This document shows positions 6,127-7,586 of a stretch of 7,586 nt of DNA, piece by piece. The notes below the pieces were generated by a model that was not told where the DNA came from, did no database searches, and worked only from the letters and a program-made list of their open reading frames with translations. The translations under genes and the position numbers were made by a program. Source of the stretch: Avisuccinivibrio sp964424565 (lineage in GTDB: Bacteria; Pseudomonadota; Gammaproteobacteria; Enterobacterales; Succinivibrionaceae); the NCBI GenBank assembly GCA_964424565.1, contig CAYRIZ010000077.1, forward strand, positions 1-7,586, given 5' to 3'. How positions within the stretch are numbered: position 1 is the first letter of the stretch; each line of letters begins with the position of its first letter.

Positions 6127-6899
6127 ACCCGCAGCCTTCTCTGGTAGTCATCATCCCCTGCTTCAATCACGGCAGTACCATCAGGGCCGTCATGGACTCC
6201 CTGCGCCCTTATCAGCTGCCGGTGATCATTGTAGATGACGGCTGCAGTGCCTCAGATCGTGCCCTCATAGCCGAGACCGCCGCAGCTTATGCAGACAGCT
6301 GTACGCTGCTGACCCATACCAGCAATGCCGGCAAGGGAGTGGCCATCTGCACGGCGCTGCAGGAAGCGCAGCGGCAGGGCTTTGCCTATGCCCTGCAGAT
6401 AGATGCCGACGGACAGCATGATGTACAGGCCGTACCGCGCCTGCTGCAGCGGCTGCAGGAAAAAAGCGCCGGCACGGCAGAGACACCTGTATTTATCTCC
6501 GGCCGGCCGGTTTATGACAGCTCCATCCCCACCGGGCGCAAAATAGGCCGCTGGATCACTCATTTCTGGGTTTGGGTGGAAACCCTGTCCTTTAAGATCA
6601 AGGACAGCATGTGCGGCCTGCGCATCTATCCGGTCAGGGAAACCCTGGCACTGTGCCCGCAGTGCGGCCGGGGCATGGATTTTGATACAGAGATCATGGT
6701 GCGCCTGTTCTGGCAGGGCATTGAACCGGACTTTCTGCCGGTCAAAGTGATCTACCCGCCCCACGGCATCTCCAATTTCAAAATGCTGCAGGACAATATC
6801 AAAATATCCCTCATGCACACCCGTCTGGTCTGCAGCATGCTGCTGGCCCTGCCCAGTAAGGCCGCAGCTGCCGTCTGCGGCAGCAGGAGGCCTAAATGA
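6117..6899 (+). CDS. apeJ: Family 2 glycosyltransferase (equivalent to the N-terminal half of ApeJ)
   Basis: A 260-residue GT-A fold glycosyltransferase of family GT2, close in pattern to dolichyl-phosphate-mannose-synthase-like enzymes. Motifs are VIIPCFNHGSTI (11-22), IIVDDG (37-42), the NAGKG motif (70-74), the metal-binding QIDADGQHD (94-102, DxD), SMCGLRIYP (164-172) and GMDFDTEI (186-193). No C-terminal membrane segments are seen, unlike many polyprenol-phosphate glycosyltransferases, so it is probably cytoplasmic or peripheral. It likely adds a sugar to the lipid or polyene carrier of the pigment; donor and acceptor are unknown. It overlaps the dehydratase by 10 nt, has AGGA at 6106-6109 as Shine-Dalgarno, and ends in an ATGA overlap with the acyltransferase. 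From memory, some APE clusters encode these two activities as one fused protein; here they are clearly two genes. The family call is firm; the symbol is less so. Confidence 0.85.
   Translation: MPVNPQPSLVVIIPCFNHGSTIRAVMDSLRPYQLPVIIVDDGCSASDRALIAETAAAYADSCTLLTHTSNAGKGVAICTALQEAQRQGFAYALQIDADGQHDVQAVPRLLQRLQEKSAGTAETPVFISGRPVYDSSIPTGRKIGRWITHFWVWVETLSFKIKDSMCGLRIYPVRETLALCPQCGRGMDFDTEIMVRLFWQGIEPDFLPVKVIYPPHGISNFKMLQDNIKISLMHTRLVCSMLLALPSKAAAAVCGSRRPK
6885..6890 (+). promoter_or_regulatory. Consensus Shine-Dalgarno before the acyltransferase
   Basis: AGGAGG lies 5 nt before the ATG at 6896. It shows that the acyltransferase is a separately initiated gene rather than the product of a recent frameshift in a fused gene. 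Confidence 0.6.
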
Positions 6900-7582
6900 G
6901 CAAAACCTCCAGTCAAAATAAGCCGGCGACACAGCACTCTGCCGCCTGGGCGGAGATCCCGGAGAAAAAAGGCCTGCTGGGCATGAAGATCATGGTGCGC
7001 TGCTGTACTCTGCTCGGCCGCCGGGCCTTTGGGCTCCTGCTTTATCCTGTCATCCTGGTATTTTATTTAAGCTCGCCCCGGCACCGGCAGGCCTCACAGC
7101 ATTTCCTGCGCCTGGTGGAGGAAAACCGCCGCCTGCGTGGTCTGCCGGCTGAGCCCCGCCGGCTCTCTTCTTTCAGGCATTTTTACTCCTTTGGGCAGAC
7201 CCTGATGGACAAGATCCTCTCCTGGCAGGGCCGGATGCAGCTGGGACGGGAGGTCTTCTTTGCTCCCGGAGCCCAGGAGGTACTCAATGCCTGCCCAGGC
7301 GGGCAGATCATGATGATCTCCCACCTGGGGGATGCCGAATTGTGCCGCGCCCTGGTGGCCGCCGGCAGACTGCGCCAGGTCACGGCTCTGGTGTTTCACC
7401 ACAATGCCAGGCGCTTTGCGCAAATCATGCGCGAATTTGCTCCCGGCTCCGAGCTCAACCTCATTGCCCTGAGCGATTTCGGCCCTGAGCTGGCCCTGAC
7501 CATACAGGATTTAATCAAACAGGGTCATATTGTGGGTCCTTCTCAGAATTTTGTTGATGGCCCTTTTTGCAGCTCAATCTGA
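6896..7582 (+). CDS. apeJ: LpxL-like (LPLAT) acyltransferase, apparently truncated (equivalent to the C-terminal half of ApeJ)
   Basis: A 228-residue partial acyltransferase of the LpxL/HtrB-like LPLAT type (COG4261-like). A hydrophobic segment lies at about 44-59, followed by a basic region and the conserved FRHFYSFGQTLMDKI (93-107). The catalytic HX4E-type motif is ISHLGDAE (141-148; His143, Glu148), and VTALVFHHNARRFAQ follows at 162-176. The frame fits the family to about residue 213 (QGHIV). There one expects a motif of the form I-x-GDR-x-P-V followed by some 80-100 further residues with a PxGP-type segment. Instead the protein reads GPSQNFVDGPFCSSI and stops. GC content also drops after 7534 (about 43% against about 65% just upstream). 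Part of the acyl-acceptor half is therefore missing and the product may be inactive. A sequencing frameshift, an insertion or an assembly end could each explain it. The start is secure, with an AGGAGG Shine-Dalgarno and an ATGA overlap. Confidence 0.75.
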   Translation: MSKTSSQNKPATQHSAAWAEIPEKKGLLGMKIMVRCCTLLGRRAFGLLLYPVILVFYLSSPRHRQASQHFLRLVEENRRLRGLPAEPRRLSSFRHFYSFGQTLMDKILSWQGRMQLGREVFFAPGAQEVLNACPGGQIMMISHLGDAELCRALVAAGRLRQVTALVFHHNARRFAQIMREFAPGSELNLIALSDFGPELALTIQDLIKQGHIVGPSQNFVDGPFCSSI

Positions 7583-7586
7583 CTTT
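7534..7586. other. Possible junction with foreign or rearranged sequence at the window end
   Basis: From 7534 the DNA becomes richer in T and A, and the coding pattern (CTG/CAG-rich, GC-rich third positions) stops within the acyltransferase frame. The frame one base later stays open to the window edge and reads as mostly hydrophobic residues. The segment begins GGGTCCTTCTCAG and contains TTTTGTTGATGG, which vaguely recalls insertion-sequence ends, but no second end, transposase or target duplication is visible. Only 53 bases are available, so the nature of the junction is open. Confidence 0.3.

Overview
The window is the first part of an aryl polyene (APE) biosynthetic gene cluster of the gammaproteobacterial (E. 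coli / Vibrio / Xenorhabdus) type. Ten genes lie on the + strand and leave almost no non-coding DNA. Their order is lipoprotein, methyltransferase, chain-length-factor-like half ketosynthase, acyltransferase, two acyl carrier proteins, multi-membrane-segment protein, acyl-ACP/CoA-ligase-like enzyme, FabA/FabZ-like dehydratase, family 2 glycosyltransferase and LpxL-like acyltransferase. This matches apeA to apeJ as I recall the series. Gene names rest on protein motifs plus this order; no database search was possible. The organism is most likely a gammaproteobacterium. DNA is GC-rich, with strong preference for CTG (Leu) and CAG (Gln) codons but regular use of ATA (Ile). I cannot name the genus.

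Layout: 1-60 is a leader with small dyad symmetries. 61-462 encodes a lipoprotein, 477-1538 a SAM methyltransferase, 1535-2284 the chain-length-factor-like protein and 2286-3062 a PlsC-type acyltransferase. 3100-3369 and 3426-3680 are two different ACPs, and 3684-4313 is a COG4648-like membrane protein. 4310-5743 is the aryl-activating ligase, 5743-6126 the dehydratase, 6117-6899 the glycosyltransferase, and 6896-7582 an acyltransferase that ends early. Most junctions are start/stop overlaps (4, 1, 10 and 4 nt) or gaps of 1 to 56 nt, so this looks like one translationally coupled operon. I see no internal terminator or promoter, RNA gene or CRISPR array, and no complete mobile element.

How the genes work together (known biology of the family plus inference): the ligase activates an aryl acid, 4-hydroxybenzoate in the characterised systems, and loads it onto an ACP. 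A ketosynthase paired with the chain-length-factor protein, a ketoreductase and a dehydratase pair then extend it into a conjugated polyene. The methyltransferase probably modifies the aryl head. The acyltransferases, glycosyltransferase, lipoprotein and membrane protein probably build or place the lipid-linked pigment in the envelope. The true ketosynthases, ketoreductase, second dehydratase, thioesterase, LolA-like protein and MMPL exporter are absent and would be expected downstream.

The most notable points are at the right end and in the middle. The glycosyltransferase and acyltransferase are separate genes, which I recall as one fused protein in some relatives. The acyltransferase leaves the family pattern near residue 213 and stops at 7582, suggesting an insertion, rearrangement or assembly break. 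The membrane protein has a TTG start without a Shine-Dalgarno, in the same frame as the preceding ACP and separated from it by one TAA codon.
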